A DNA stretch of 64,000 bases from Caenorhabditis elegans (taxonomy: Eukaryota > Nematoda > Chromadorea > Rhabditida > Rhabditidae), in contig NC_003282.8 in the NCBI RefSeq assembly GCF_000002985.6, forward strand, positions 10,044,001 to 10,108,000, given 5' to 3'. The position numbers and the translations under genes are program-made. Position 1 is the stretch's first letter, and each line of letters starts with the position of its first letter. Of this stretch, positions 35,906 to 46,733 are shown one piece after another. The notes beneath the pieces are model-generated. The model saw only the letters and a program-made list of their open reading frames with translations. It ran no database searches and was not told the DNA's origin.

Positions 35906-36498
35906 TTAGGCGGTAGCCGACATCGGAGTCGTGACAGTTCCAGCTGGGACGACTCCAGCAAAGGCAGCCTGGGCATCAGTTGCATCGGCACGTGCAACAG
36001 TGAATGCCCAACTTGTTTTCTTTTGGTGCTCCAGCAGTACGAGTGATCGAGATGTCTTTGGATCCGGGTGGATCAAAAAATCCAAAATCTGGTCGTGTGA
36101 TGATCATCTTCTCAGCTCCAGCACTGACAAGTTTGTGGGTGGAGGAACCTCCGGCAGCTGGGACAAGGCACGCTGGTGGCCGTCAGAGCCATCTTTTTGA
36201 AACTCTATGTTAAAGTTGTATAAACTGAACAGATTACCCTTATTTATAGCAGTCGCTATCAAGATGAACCAGTGACATTTCGTGAACTTTTGATTTTAAA
36301 TATTTTTATAACTTTAAAAAGGTTATTTTCCGATGTAGCAACTCTTATCAAGATGTCCCAGTGACCTTACAAGGGAAGTGAGAAATGGTACTCTGCAGTT
36401 TGTTAGGTCAAAAGTTCAAGTTGTTAGGTTGTTTGAAGGTTTTTTCAAAAAAAAATTGTTTCTGGAATAAAGGAAAAAAATCAATAACCAGAAGTTTT
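35790..36498 (-). repeat. Right arm of inverted kinase/SSP duplication
   Basis: Reverse-orientation copy of 31258-31830, carrying the second SSP pseudogene and its 5' flank. The flank is expanded here and contains the CACTGG-CATCTTGATA motif twice (near 36268 and 36350), against once in the left arm. Confidence 0.8.
35906..36192 (-). pseudogene. SSP pseudogene, inverted copy
   Basis: Same structure as the copy at 31441-31712: start MALTA, frameshift before GGSSTHKLV, shortened centre (KMIITRPDFGFFDPPG), a second frameshift after the APKE region, and an end like the family's TPMSATA with TAA at 35906. It keeps six bases (GGATTT) missing from the other copy, so neither derives from the other without later change. 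Confidence 0.85.
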
Positions 36499-36540
36499 TG
36501 TCATTTTCTAGATAGCAATTAATGATCATATTTTATTATA

Positions 36541-36660
36541 ATGGAGAGCATCTTGGGAGAATCCAGCCGGACACTTCTCCCAGCTGAAGCGGCTCTTACA
36601 GAAGAAAGTGGAAAGAAGCATGGGAAGAAGTTAACTATGACTTAGAATAAAGGATTCGAA
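36541..36660 (+). pseudogene. Detached 3'-end fragment of CK1-like kinase (copy A)
   Basis: From GCATCTTGGGAGAATCCAGC near 36548 through GGAAAGAAGCATGGGAAGAAG to AATAAAGGATTCGAA, this matches the last exon and 3' UTR of the kinase at 29435-29572, with an internal deletion of about 40 nt. Its orientation relative to the SSP copy is what the inverted duplication predicts; the rest of the kinase has been lost. Confidence 0.85.
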
Positions 36661-37225
36661 TATATATATATATTATTTAAAATTTAAGTCGAAACGTTCT
36701 TCAAGTGCACCTCTTTTCTCCTTCTGCAAACTATGCGTTGAACATTTTTTTCCGTTTCAATCTAAATTAATGGGCCGGTAAAAGTTTCAACTGAGAATTG
36801 CCCGGTTTTTTATTTTAAAATAAAAGTGGTGTAATTACGGAAATATCTGAAATCAAACTTGAAGCGCTTTAAAGGGTTGTATTTTTCAGAAAAACAAGCC
36901 GATGCACTATAAATAGATCATTCTTGCCAAAACTTGCGGACACCCGCAGATTTTTATTTCTTTCAATATATATTTTTTTCATTTCCGACCGAAAATGTAA
37001 GTGTAAGAAATAATTGCCATAAACCCGTGAACCTAAAATGAAACAAATGCAACAAAAAAAATTTGTTATTTTTTTATTGAACCGACAACTTTTGTAAACG
37101 AAAAAATTTATTTCAATTTGTGATCAATTCTAAATTTTTTAAAAAGCAGGATCAATGTTTGTAAGTTTTTAAAAACTTTTTTACTTTCAATCCCTCTAAC
37201 TATTTTGCGAGAATGGATTTTACAG

Positions 37226-38610
37226 ATGAGCAAATCAACACGATCTCGTCGTAAAAAGAAGAGCAAGGGAGGAGATCGTAGTGAACGGAAGACCAACAAA
37301 AGTGAGCGTAAGAAGAAAGGAGCTAAGAGTGATATTGGAAAGAAGAAGAAGAAGAATGAAACCGTTTCAAAAGATCAGACAAACACGGGAGTTAGTACAG
37401 GAGCTGAAGGAGTGGAGAAGAAAGAAAAAGAGCAATGGAGTGGAGATGAAACTGCCAAGAAATTGGTGGCAAGTGGTGCTTTCAGTAAGTTTGAATTATT
37501 TTGAAATTGATATGTCGCATATGTAGTAGCAGATTTTGCAGAAAGTGGTTAAAAATTCATGGAAAATTTCCTGTCCATCTCTCTATTAGAATCTTCATTT
37601 AATTTGGAAATAATGAAATTTCCGAATATTTTTTTCTTTAGACACCAGCACGATCACAAGTGGTTTCAAAGAGCTGTCAAATCCAAAACCATCTGCGGAC
37701 ATGTGCTCGATTTTCAAAAATAACCCGAAAAAGAGCCGTGCTCCCGACTGGCCAATTGCAGACAATAAGCTCATCAAGCTTTCACACGCTCCCGGAAATT
37801 TCATCTGCGCCGCCAAGGTTGATGTTCCCGAGGTAACTTTCAATGAATGAAAGCGGAAAAGTAAAATTCTTTTTCAGTTCAACCGAACCATGATTGTCAC
37901 TCAAATACCTGATGTTACGGTTTCGGCAAATATCGAGGACTTTTGGAGAATGATTTTTCAAGTGAGATATTTCTTTATTTAAATCTAATCCAAGTCGATT
38001 TCAGGAAGAAATTGTTTCGATAGTGATTGCCGTGATGCCATTGGAATGTTCAGTTACACTTCAACAACTCTTCCCTCTTCTCAGTGGAACATTTTCCAAC
38101 CACGGAAAAATGTTTCTGAATAACAAGAAAGTTGATTCAGCAGTGGCAATGACAGCGTATACTCTGGAAGTTCTTCCCGATGGATGTTCAAATTCTTTGT
38201 TATCAACAGTGTATCATCTCCACAATTGGAAACAGAAACAAGGACTTGAGAATGTTGGAGAACTTGTTACTACTGTAGAGAAAGTCTTGAAAACAAACGA
38301 GGTAAATTTCTGAAATAAAAACAATAGTACAATTTTTTCATTTCAGAACACGGTGTTGATGAGCATGAATGGAATTGGGCGAGCAGGGACCATGTTAACG
38401 CTCTTCACATCAATGCTTTCTGTTCAAAAAAGCAAAGAAGTGAATCCGAAGGAGATACTGATCAAGCTGAGAGGAGAAAGAAGTGGTCTCGTAGAAAACG
38501 CTGATCAATTCAATACAGTTCATCGAGCTATGGCTTTATGGTTTAAAAACAAGTGTTCGGATGAGGAAGTTCAGAAGAAGGTTGTAGAATTTGCTCCAAA
38601 TGTGCAATAA
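37226..38610 (+). CDS. Tyrosine-phosphatase-like protein lacking catalytic Cys (pseudophosphatase), 364 aa
   Basis: Exons 37226-37484, 37642-37832, 37878-37961, 38005-38301 and 38347-38610 join to 364 aa. A very basic N-terminus (about 85 residues, KKKSKGG and GKKKKK) precedes a classical PTP fold: NFICAAKVDVP, RTMIVTQIPD, FWRMIFQEE and IVIAVMPLE. The P-loop reads VLMSMNGIGRAGT instead of VHCSAGxGRTG: Ser283 replaces the nucleophilic Cys, Met282 replaces His, and the phosphate-binding Arg289 is kept. The WPD loop is also lost (WKQ at 253-255). It may still bind phosphotyrosine, as natural C-to-S substrate-trapping forms do, but should not hydrolyse it. TTTTACAG directly before the ATG is a likely SL1 acceptor. 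Many nematode PTP-like genes are sperm-enriched, which fits the neighbours. Confidence 0.9.
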
Positions 38611-38867
38611 ATCTTTTCAATTTTTTCTGTTTGTTGAAAAGCATTTGTTGAATAGTATTTACCTTTTGCGGAAAAATTAATTATTAAAGTTTCAATAAAC
38701 TCAGTCTTCACAGAGTTTCTCAGAAGCTCCTTCAATTATTCGAGACAAAGACGTCGTTGTCCTTATTTTCAGTTGACCACTGAAGCCGTGGAAAGAAGTA
38801 GTTATGAATATTTGAATTCGCAACATTTTCTGTAGTGCGTTTTCTGCAAAAAAAAATTCGTGACGCT

Positions 38868-39107
38868 TCTTCCAGTCCGATCCTCTTGGAATCAATGCTC
38901 CACCAACACCAGATGAAGCAGGTCTTACTGAAAAAAGTGGAAAGAAGCATGGAAAGAAGTAAACTATGATTTTGAATAAAGAATTCGATTATGAATTTGT
39001 ATTGCTGAAGTTAAAAGAAAAATTTATATCCTCAAGTACAGTTGGCTCCTCCGATTAGTCTATCATTTTAGACCTTATGAAGATTCAATATTTTTCAGGC
39101 AGATTTC
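38868..39107 (+). pseudogene. Detached 3'-end fragment of CK1-like kinase (copy B)
   Basis: About 240 bp, closely matching the reverse of 29281-29530: CTCTTGGAATCAATGC, ACTGAAAAAAGTGGAAAGAA, AATAAAGAATTCGATT, then 3' flank down to ATTTTTCAGGCAG. It contains the final 38 codons or so of the kinase plus its UTR and is closer to the source than copy A. No kinase domain accompanies it. Confidence 0.88.
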
Positions 39108-39490
39108 TGATTGAACATTGATCTTTGGGATTCTAAGTTTAACTGGAGAAAATTAAAGCTTTTCTCACTTCAAGAAATTTTCTAATCTGGTTTTACTGTT
39201 GACAACATGAACCTTTGAATCTGTTAGTAAAAGTTATAATATTTTTCTCCCAGAGGGAGAAAAGAGACACACTTGGTTAACGTTTCGACTGGCACTGGCT
39301 TATTTAACAACTCGGTAAGAGCGTTTCAAAACGGAAGGAGACCAAAAAGATTATCTAACATGCATAAAATTTGGAAATGTAGTGAATTGCATTTTATTTC
39401 TGTGTATTTAAAACTATAAAAAAGAAATTTTATAAGCAACGACTTTATTTTTGCTCAAGTCTAATCAATTCTTCAAAAAGTTCCAAACAA

Positions 39491-40289
39491 TCACGGGATA
39501 TACGATGTTTTTTCGTCCGGATCATCTGGCTTTCTGAAAAACAAAAATGATTTCGCTACACTTTTTTAAACAATTTTCTTACGTGGCTCTTCGTTTAACT
39601 CTTTTCAAAGTATCAGCGAATTGTGCTTTTCTAGTTGGTGCAGTGTGCAAGTCTGTTTTTTGTTTGTTTGCTGGCGTGAGGATGTTGCTGGATGTTTCAT
39701 CTCTGAATAAATACTTAGGGTATTTGGATTACTAATAATAAAGCCTACTCTACATTCTATAATTTAAAAATCTCATTTGATAGGCGATTTACTCACTTTG
39801 CTGCCTTTCCCAATGGTACATTGATAATTTCAGTTTTTGCAGATTCCGTTTCAGATTTCTGTGAATTTCTCAAAGAAACTTGATTGTTACTTGAGATCCT
39901 AGAATTGGTAAATCTCTGAGCTTGCGGTGCCCGGCGTGGTACTTTTAGAGAATCAATTCTGAACAGTTTCAAGATATAATTATATTGGATATTGAATCTT
40001 ACACTGTGATTTTCTCCTTTTTCATACTTTTTTCACTCGATAATCTCCTCTCACTTTTCTCAGAAATCAATGAAGATTTTGACGTTGCCGCTGGTTTACA
40101 TGCTCTTTCAGATGACGTCGTTTCTCGAGAACTCTTACTTAATTTTATTAACTCTTTGATGTTTTTTTTTTAAATATTGACCTACCTCTTCTGTGAATTT
40201 TTAGAGACACAAGTCGTTCCAATGATGAGTTGTAACATTAACGACCAGAATAAAAACAGAATAATTGATATTTGTGAATACAAGCACAT
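39491..40289 (-). CDS. Small basic Ser-rich protein with N-terminal hydrophobic segment, 187 aa
   Basis: Exons 40186-40289, 40003-40137, 39797-39958, 39583-39702 and 39491-39533 join in phase to 187 aa ending DEKTSYIP. Residues 6-25 (QISIILFLFWSLMLQLIIGT) form a signal peptide or anchor. The rest is low-complexity, rich in Ser, Lys, Arg, Thr and Glu (SSRETTSSERACKPAATSK, VKRRATKPDD), with several KR/RR sites. Only two Cys follow the hydrophobic segment. No family recognised. One acceptor (ATTAAG at 40138) is weak; the donor before 40003 was chosen as GTGTAAG with GT in the exon because the other option runs into a stop. Confidence 0.7.
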
Positions 40290-40484
40290 TATTTTGCTTG
40301 AACACCCCTCAGATGTTATATTGAAATATTGAGAAATAAACGGAAATTTTGAAAATGGAAAATTATTGAACATATTTCGAGGATTACGTTTTTAAAAATA
40401 TTTCTTCGTGTGGTATGTAGATGTTATAAACAAAGAAGTTGAATGAAAAATGCTTTATTTGGCACAAACGGCACGCTTCTAAAT

Positions 40485-41437
40485 TTAGCGGCGTCGGGTT
40501 CCGTCCTCAAAGAAGACTCCTCCGTCGATAGCACAATACTTGGGGCAGATTCCCTTCTCTCCTTCTCCTCCTGGCTTTCCAGCGGTTCCTGGTCCTCCTG
40601 GGTTTCCGTCAGCTCCTGGTGCTCCAGCAGCTCCTGGTGGTCCCTTTGGTCCAGCTGGTCCTGGTCCTCCGGTTCCTGGGGCTCCGTCATTTCCGGCTGG
40701 TCCGGCTGGTCCTGGTGGTCCAGCTGGTCCTGGCTCTCCTGGTCCTCCTTGCTCGGATGCTCCTGGTTCTCCTGGTCCTCCTGGGGCTCCTGGGGCTCCG
40801 TCGTTTCCGGCTGGTCCTGCTGGTCCTGGTGGTCCGGCTGGTCCTGGGCCTGATGGTCCGGCTGGTGATCCTGGGTTTCCATCTGGTCCCGGTGGTCCTG
40901 GTGGTCCGGCTGGACCAGCTGGTCCTGGTGGTCCTCCTGGGCATGGTTGGCATGGTGGTTGAGTAACTGGCTCACATGGAGCTGATGCTCCTTTTCCTGG
41001 ATTTCCTGGGGCTCCTGGAGCTCCTGGCTTTCCTGGCTTTCCTGGTTTTCCGGGAGATCCACCTGGTCCTGGTGGTCCAGGATTGCAGCATCCATCACAT
41101 CCTCCGCCGCCTGAAAATGTATTCAAATACTTAAACTCTGTGAACCAAGATCCTTACCTCCGCCTCCGCCTCCTCCAGCTCCTCCAGTGGAATAAGCTTG
41201 ACGAGCAACACGAGTATTGTTTCCTGGAGCATCCTTAATAAGATGCACCTCACTCCAGATATCACGAGCAGAAACCTTGCAGAAATTAACATCAGTGTGA
41301 ATCTGTTTCTTCACATTATTAACATAGTTATAAACCATTGGCAATGTGATGAAAACAGAGACAACGGCGACAACCGAGAAGGTGACTGCCGAATAGGCAA
41401 CAAATTTATAAGCTTTGATACGAGCGTCGATGTCCAT
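40485..41437 (-). CDS. col-2: Cuticle collagen COL-2, 301 aa
   Basis: Two exons, 41158-41437 and 40485-41110, encode 301 aa. The N-terminus has a cytosolic stretch and a membrane anchor ([20 protein letters not shown]), then a region with the basic RVARQ cleavage site used to release nematode cuticle collagens, a Gly-rich linker, and Gly-X-Y blocks interrupted by Cys clusters ([17 protein letters not shown], and the final CPKYC). It trimerises in the ER of hypodermal cells and is secreted into the cuticle. col-2 was one of the first C. elegans collagens sequenced and is dauer-enriched (known). A TATAAAA lies at about 41491-41497 and AATAAA near 40454 on the minus strand. Confidence 0.95.
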
Positions 41438-41490
41438 GATTACTGTTGGAGGGTGAGTGATGGACTGAAGAATTCCAAAAGAACTGATGT

Positions 41491-41497
41491 TTTTATA
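41491..41497 (-). promoter_or_regulatory. TATA box of col-2
   Basis: TATAAAA on the minus strand, 54-60 nt upstream of the col-2 ATG, consistent with the TATA-containing promoters of highly expressed cuticle collagens. Confidence 0.6.
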
Positions 41498-42146
41498 CTA
41501 GAGACGTCCATGGCTATTACTTGGAACTGGTATAATTGTTCTTGTTAAGGAGAAAGAAAAGAGAAAGAATAAGAGGATCCAGTTCTGTGTTATCACTCCA
41601 TTGGTTAAAGATACTGGTTTATTATTGTAAACTATATCAGTTTCTCGAAGAAAAAAAATTTGACGTAATTATTGGCTGGAAACTTCAATTACAAAAATGC
41701 AAATATTAAGGGGCAACTTCTGTTTATCAATATACCGACTGGAAATGATCTAACCATTGTAGGAAAATTCAATTCTATTGTATATTAATCGTGTTTGAAA
41801 TTATATCTCAAAAGTTCCAACAATTCCTTCATTCTGGAATCTCCGGAAATCAGTTTCCTCGCGAGTGCAGCGTCTCTGTAATGTAAGTGCGCTCCAATCA
41901 CAATTGCTATAGCGGGAAAATTCAAATGTGACTTCTCTCTCTCTCTCTCGATATTGTTTTTACTCAAATTTCTATTTTCGTTTTTTTTTTCATAAATATT
42001 TCTGTAAAAATGTTTTTTCTTCTTTAAGTTGGAAAACAAAGTTCTCAATAGTTGCCAGAATTATTTTTTTAAATTTTATATGCGTCGCCTTCCGTTAGTA
42101 TATTCAGTTCTGGTCAATTTTATTCGCTCATTACAGTTTCTTGACA
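41498..42146. other. Divergent promoter region, col-2 / ndc-80
   Basis: Shared upstream DNA of about 650 nt between two divergent genes. Includes a CTCTCTCTCTCT tract at about 41936-41949. A TTACAG shortly before the ndc-80 ATG may be an SL acceptor. Confidence 0.5.
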
Positions 42147-44310
42147 ATGTTTGGAGATCGAAGAAAAACGGGCGGCTTGAATCTCAACGGACGTGCCTCA
42201 ATCGCTATCACTCCGACTAAAAGATTCACCGATTATACTGGATCAACATCAGTCAGAAAGTAAAAATATCCAATTTCGTGCGATGAAGAACTAATCTAAT
42301 TTGCAGAACTGACGCTCGCCCCAGTCTGAGTCAACCTCGTGTGTCATTGTTTAATACTAAAAATTCATCAGTTGCTCCGCGAGATGTGAAATCATTGGTC
42401 AGCTTAAATGGAAGCAAAATTTACAACTTTCTTGTGGAATATGAAAGCTCGGATGCACCATCAGAACAGCTCATTATGAAACCTCGTGGAAAGAATGATT
42501 TCATTGCTTGTTTCGAATTAATTTACCAACATCTCAGTAAAGACTACGAATTTCCACGGCATGAGCGGATTGAAGAGGAGGTGTCCCAGATATTCAAAGG
42601 TCTTGGATACCCGTATCCACTCAAAAACAGCTACTACCAACCAATGGGATCTTCTCATGGATATCCACATCTTCTTGACGCACTTTCTTGGCTTATTGAT
42701 ATCATTAGAGTTAGTAACTGATTTTTTTATTATTTTCATCCCTATTTATTTAACCATTTAGATCAATTCTGCTGTCAGTGAGGACACACAAAATATCCTG
42801 TTCGGTGATTTCATGGAACAGGGAAAAGCTCAAGAAAAAACGCTCAATTATGCATGGATGACAAGTACATTCAGAGATTATACAAATGATCGAAAAGCAG
42901 CAGAAAATCCCAGTTCTTCATACTGGGACGACACGAAGCATCGTCTACGGAAGTATTTCGAGCAATCCAATGAATTCGAGGATATGACTAAAACAGCTGC
43001 ATCAGCTCTGGAGATGCTCAATTACGAATGTGATGAGATAGAGGCTGATGTAAGTAGAATTTCGATACTTTTGTTTTAAAGAAGTTTTATTTTCAGAAAG
43101 GAAACGAAGCAAGCTTAAAAGAAGAGATATCAAGAATCAGAGACGACATCCGAAAAGCTAAAGATTATCTCGAGCAAAATCTTCATGTTAAGCAGCATAT
43201 GGAGAAAGAACTGGCTATGGTGAAGTCGGAGCAAGAGGAGAAAATTTCAGAAAATGAAAAAGTGCAAAAGATGGTGGACGATCTGAAGAACAAAATTGAG
43301 TTGCAAAAACAAATTCACGGATTGACAGGAAAAGAAGTGCGTCAAATGAATCTTGACAATAATAAAGACAAGGAGGTGGTACTGGAAATTCAAAGCGAGT
43401 TGGATCGTCTATCAAAAGAAACATGGAAACTCAAAGATGAAGACTTCTTCAAAGAGGTATTCTAGGTTTTTGGAAAGTTGAATGCCTATCATTCACGGAA
43501 ATACTTGTATGACAATCAAATTTGTATGTTTCAGCAAAAGTCCAAATTCATTCATCTCGCAGAACAAATCATGAAAATTCTCAGTGGACTTAATATTCAA
43601 ATGAATCTTGAACCACTAAGAGCTCCAACGAATGAAAGGTAAATTTCTAACAATTTATTAAAAATTCACAAATCTACATTTTCAGAGATCTTAAGGATTA
43701 CTGGGAGACGTTGAACAAGATATGGGTTCCAGAGATCAGCCGACAGTTGCATCAGAGAAAGCTTGAGCTTGAGACTGAACAGTCAAGATTTTCAAATAAA
43801 GCAGTTACCGCAGAGTAAGTTGTACTCGAATTAAGCGCCGTTCCATTGAATGTTAATAATATACACATTTATAAACAATAATTCAGAGAAAGAATCCAAA
43901 TTCAAAGCGAAACACTCTGTGAAGCGAAGAAGAATGAGGCTCGCGAAGAACGAATTCGTCGAAACGAACGTGATAGCTGGAAAGATGCTCGCAAACATAT
44001 TGAACAACGATATGAACAACTATTGAATGAAAAAGAAGTACTTCTAAAGCAAATGAAACTTGATGGAAGCCTCGAGAAAGAAATCGAAGATGAGACCGCC
44101 AGAATGTCTGCAACTGGAGAAGAACACATACAAAAGAGATCTCAATTGGAAGCTGGAATCCGGCAAATATTGGATCTGATGGTAGTGGAAATCGCCGAGA
44201 TTGAGGTAGGTCCTGTCAATTTTACTGAGCTATTCTATTTTTCATTTTTTCAGAACAAAAAGATAGGATTCCACGTGCAATGTGCTGGCATTGAAAAGGC
44301 GGTTCTTTAG
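42147..44310 (+). CDS. ndc-80: Kinetochore protein NDC-80 (HEC1), 590 aa
   Basis: Eight exons (42147-42259, 42307-42709, 42762-43049, 43097-43456, 43535-43638, 43686-43814, 43887-44205, 44254-44310) give 590 aa, the length I recall for the worm protein. A basic, Thr/Ser-rich tail (about 60 residues, MFGDRRKTGG) that binds microtubules and is an Aurora B target comes first. A calponin-homology domain follows (IYNFLVEYESS to LLDALSWLIDIIR; the HLLDALSWLI run is a family signature), then a long coiled coil (charged Lys/Glu heptads, about 240-580). It works in the outer kinetochore NDC80 complex with NUF-2 and the SPC24/25 pair to couple chromosomes to spindle microtubules. Confidence 0.95.
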
Positions 44311-44482
44311 TCTCCTTTGGCATAATCATTCTGTGAATAATACTAGCTTTCATTAAAAGAAAAAAAAAATGACTCTAACATTTATTTCTGTGGTTTAGAC
44401 TTATTTTATAAAAAGCCAATGAACAATGATTTCCAGCAAAGCGAACTTTAATATATTACACAAAAAATGGTTTCAAGCAAGT

Positions 44483-45844
44483 TTAATAACAATGTGGTTC
44501 CTCTTTGTGCTTCACACCGATTTCCATGTTAGGAACTCCTAAGTCAAACCACTTATTCACCTGAAAAATTATTTTGATGGAGTATGAAGTATCATCAATT
44601 ACCTGCATCCCCTTGTTCACATAATTGTCTGGGACAGTGAAAGTAATCTTGCGTCGACAAACTTTGGAAGATGAACGACAATTGTGATATATACGTAGTT
44701 GGGGATCAATTGCAGTTATTGAAATTGCAAATCCAGATACTTCGAAAGTTCCGTCTTCGTTTACATGGGTTTCAGCAATAAGATCGTCTGGATCGACTGA
44801 AAATTGAATTTTTTGTAGTTTTTTGAAGCAATGTTTTATAACGGTTTTGTGGGGATCGTCCCCACAAAAATAGACGAGAGATCCTGTTTTTTAAGTGAAC
44901 AATGTTTTATCATAATTTGTTCTTGTTTTGGTATTCACTTGAATTTAAATATTTCTAGGTGTATCGTGGCCCTTTACCGTCCAGTGAGTACATTTAGTTT
45001 TTGGTAGGAGTGCACAATTTCAGACGTACGCTCCTGCATGCCTACGCGATTTCCTGATTATCTGCATGTAGTCACGCCTACGTGCCTACCAACATATGTG
45101 CCTGTATGACGCCCTTCTACCTATGTGTATACAACCATTCTGCATGTTTGTTCTATCTAAATTTTTTTTTCAAATTCGCGTTCCTACTCATGCCTACAAA
45201 TATAAGTCCCTGCCTGCCTATGTGCCTACCTGTCGACGTGCCTGTCTTACTAAATAGTCGATTTGAAAGCTTGATATGTGAAAGATCGGACTCTCTATTC
45301 CTAAATAGCCCCATAACCAGGTTGTTTCAAAATTTTCCAAACACACCGGCTTTAGGAAATTTTTTGATCCTTGGAAATAACATTACCAAATTATCTTTCG
45401 AAATTATTGTACTCTATCTTTTCAAAATTCACTTAGTTTTGAGACATGTAGTGAAGTGTCTGAATCTCTGATTTTGTTATAAGACCACGTGATAAAATTT
45501 ATCAATCTGAATGTCAACATATTCCATACAACTACTAAAGCTACCAAATAACATGATTCAGAATGTTAAACTGATTATCACTTACACATATCATTATCCC
45601 ACAATTTGACAGTGGCATTCCTAACTGGGCGTCCTCCACACATTAATTTCCCTTTTACGCCGACTGCCTGTTTTCTTCCAATTGCACGAACTTTGTCAAT
45701 AAAACGAACTGGCGGCTTCTGAGTTGCAATTAATTCAATTACTTCATCTGTTTCAGATGCATTTGCATTGATTTCATCGAGATTTGAAGCATTGGAGAAT
45801 GTCAAAAGGATTGTGGCGAATAGTAGAACAATCAAAACTTTCAT
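44483..45844 (-). pseudogene. Transthyretin-like (TTR) family gene with one-base frameshift
   Basis: Exons 45586-45844, 44603-44797 and 44483-44560. A signal peptide (MKVLIVLLFATILLTF) precedes the TTR-like domain: IGRKQAVGVKGKLMCGGRPV, NATVKLWDND, FDPDDLIAETHV, then EDGTFEVSGF and a C-terminus with CRSSSKVCRRKITFTVPDNYV and ending EEPHCY. The domain is only continuous if one base is skipped in the T4 run at 44760-44763 (AAAA on the coding strand): upstream is frame A, downstream frame B, and removing one base also restores the phase of the next exon. As printed, translation stops about 20 codons later. So this is a recent pseudogene, an allele, or a base error. Intron 1 is long (788 nt) and full of GCCTAC-type repeats. 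Intact relatives are secreted proteins. Confidence 0.75.
45030..45250. repeat. Degenerate TGCCTACC/TGCCTGCC repeats in TTR-like intron 1
   Basis: About ten copies of GCCTAC, GCCTGCC and GCCTGT words with irregular spacing, related to the CCTGCCTAC word of the hairpin at 18491-18531. Confidence 0.6.
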
Positions 45845-46733
45845 GATTTTTTGTTTTAACAAAATTGTGAATGCGCAAACAAAAAAAGTGAAATAACAGA
45901 AACAACTTCTTGTCTTAAATGTCTTTGTAATCCTAACATAATCCCGAGAAAACAAAAAAGATTTATTAATAGGTTCAAAAGATTAAAATAACAACGCAAC
46001 TCTTTGCTTATGTACTTCAAAGTTTCGGTTTTCTCATGAAAATAAGAAAAAGAGTTTGAGAATTTTCTAGAATTTGCAGGACTTTTACAAACATCAACAA
46101 CCAGTAAACATTTATCGATCAGAAACCAAAAACATTCTGGAGAAATTCAAAGTTCAGAGAGTTTTTCAGAGAGATCATAAGCCTATATGGGCACAACAGG
46201 ACCTTCCCGCCTACCTAAATTTTACGGTGAAAATGTTTTAGAACATTTTCATGTTACATCCATTTCACCTATTAGGCTTCACCTATGCAGGAAATTTCCT
46301 TTTTCCAAATTCAGTAACGCTTGGCTCTGCTTTCAAACTTTAGGAACTTCTATATACTAATTTCAGCATTTTGTATCTTTCTCGAAGCGAACACCCTTTT
46401 AATCCACTTTTTCATACAAAAATACAAATTCGATATTTGTATTTTAGAGATCTTTTGAAGTGTTCCAGAATAGTTTGCTTTTCTCTACACAAACGTCAAA
46501 GGTTTCCTTCGTCACGATTGCCTAGATATACTTCGTGCCAACGAGAATAGATAAAACTATTTAAATTTAAGTCGTGTAACCTTTGAAATACCCCGTAATC
46601 CGACCCTTCGAACTTTCCACGTCTTTATCAGAAATACAATCAGAATCGATATTCAAAATCAGTTTCGAAAATTTCCAATTCTCCGCGTAGCAGAAGGCAG
46701 CTAAAAAGAAAAAAGTAGCCGATAGAAATAATA
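45845..46733. other. Intergenic, divergent promoters
   Basis: About 890 nt between the TTR-like gene (-) and the second CK1-like kinase (+). AT-rich; CCCGCCTACCTA near 46207 is another repeat relic. No ORF supported. Confidence 0.45.

Noticed and set aside
36541-36660. A short new gene starting ATGGAGAGCATC
   Set aside because: It is the tail of the CK1-like kinase reached by chance from an ATG; homology continues into the source gene's 3' UTR.
40443-40966. Long plus-strand ORFs opposite col-2 (Gly/Pro/Leu-rich and Ser/Trp-rich)
   Set aside because: They are antisense or shifted readings of the Gly-X-Y repeat, which has few stops in any frame. The minus-strand collagen with anchor and Cys clusters explains the sequence.
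45082-45471. 129-codon plus ORF (MPTNICACMTPFYLC)
   Set aside because: Lies within an intron of the TTR-like gene and consists of degenerate TGCCTACC repeats; no exon partners.
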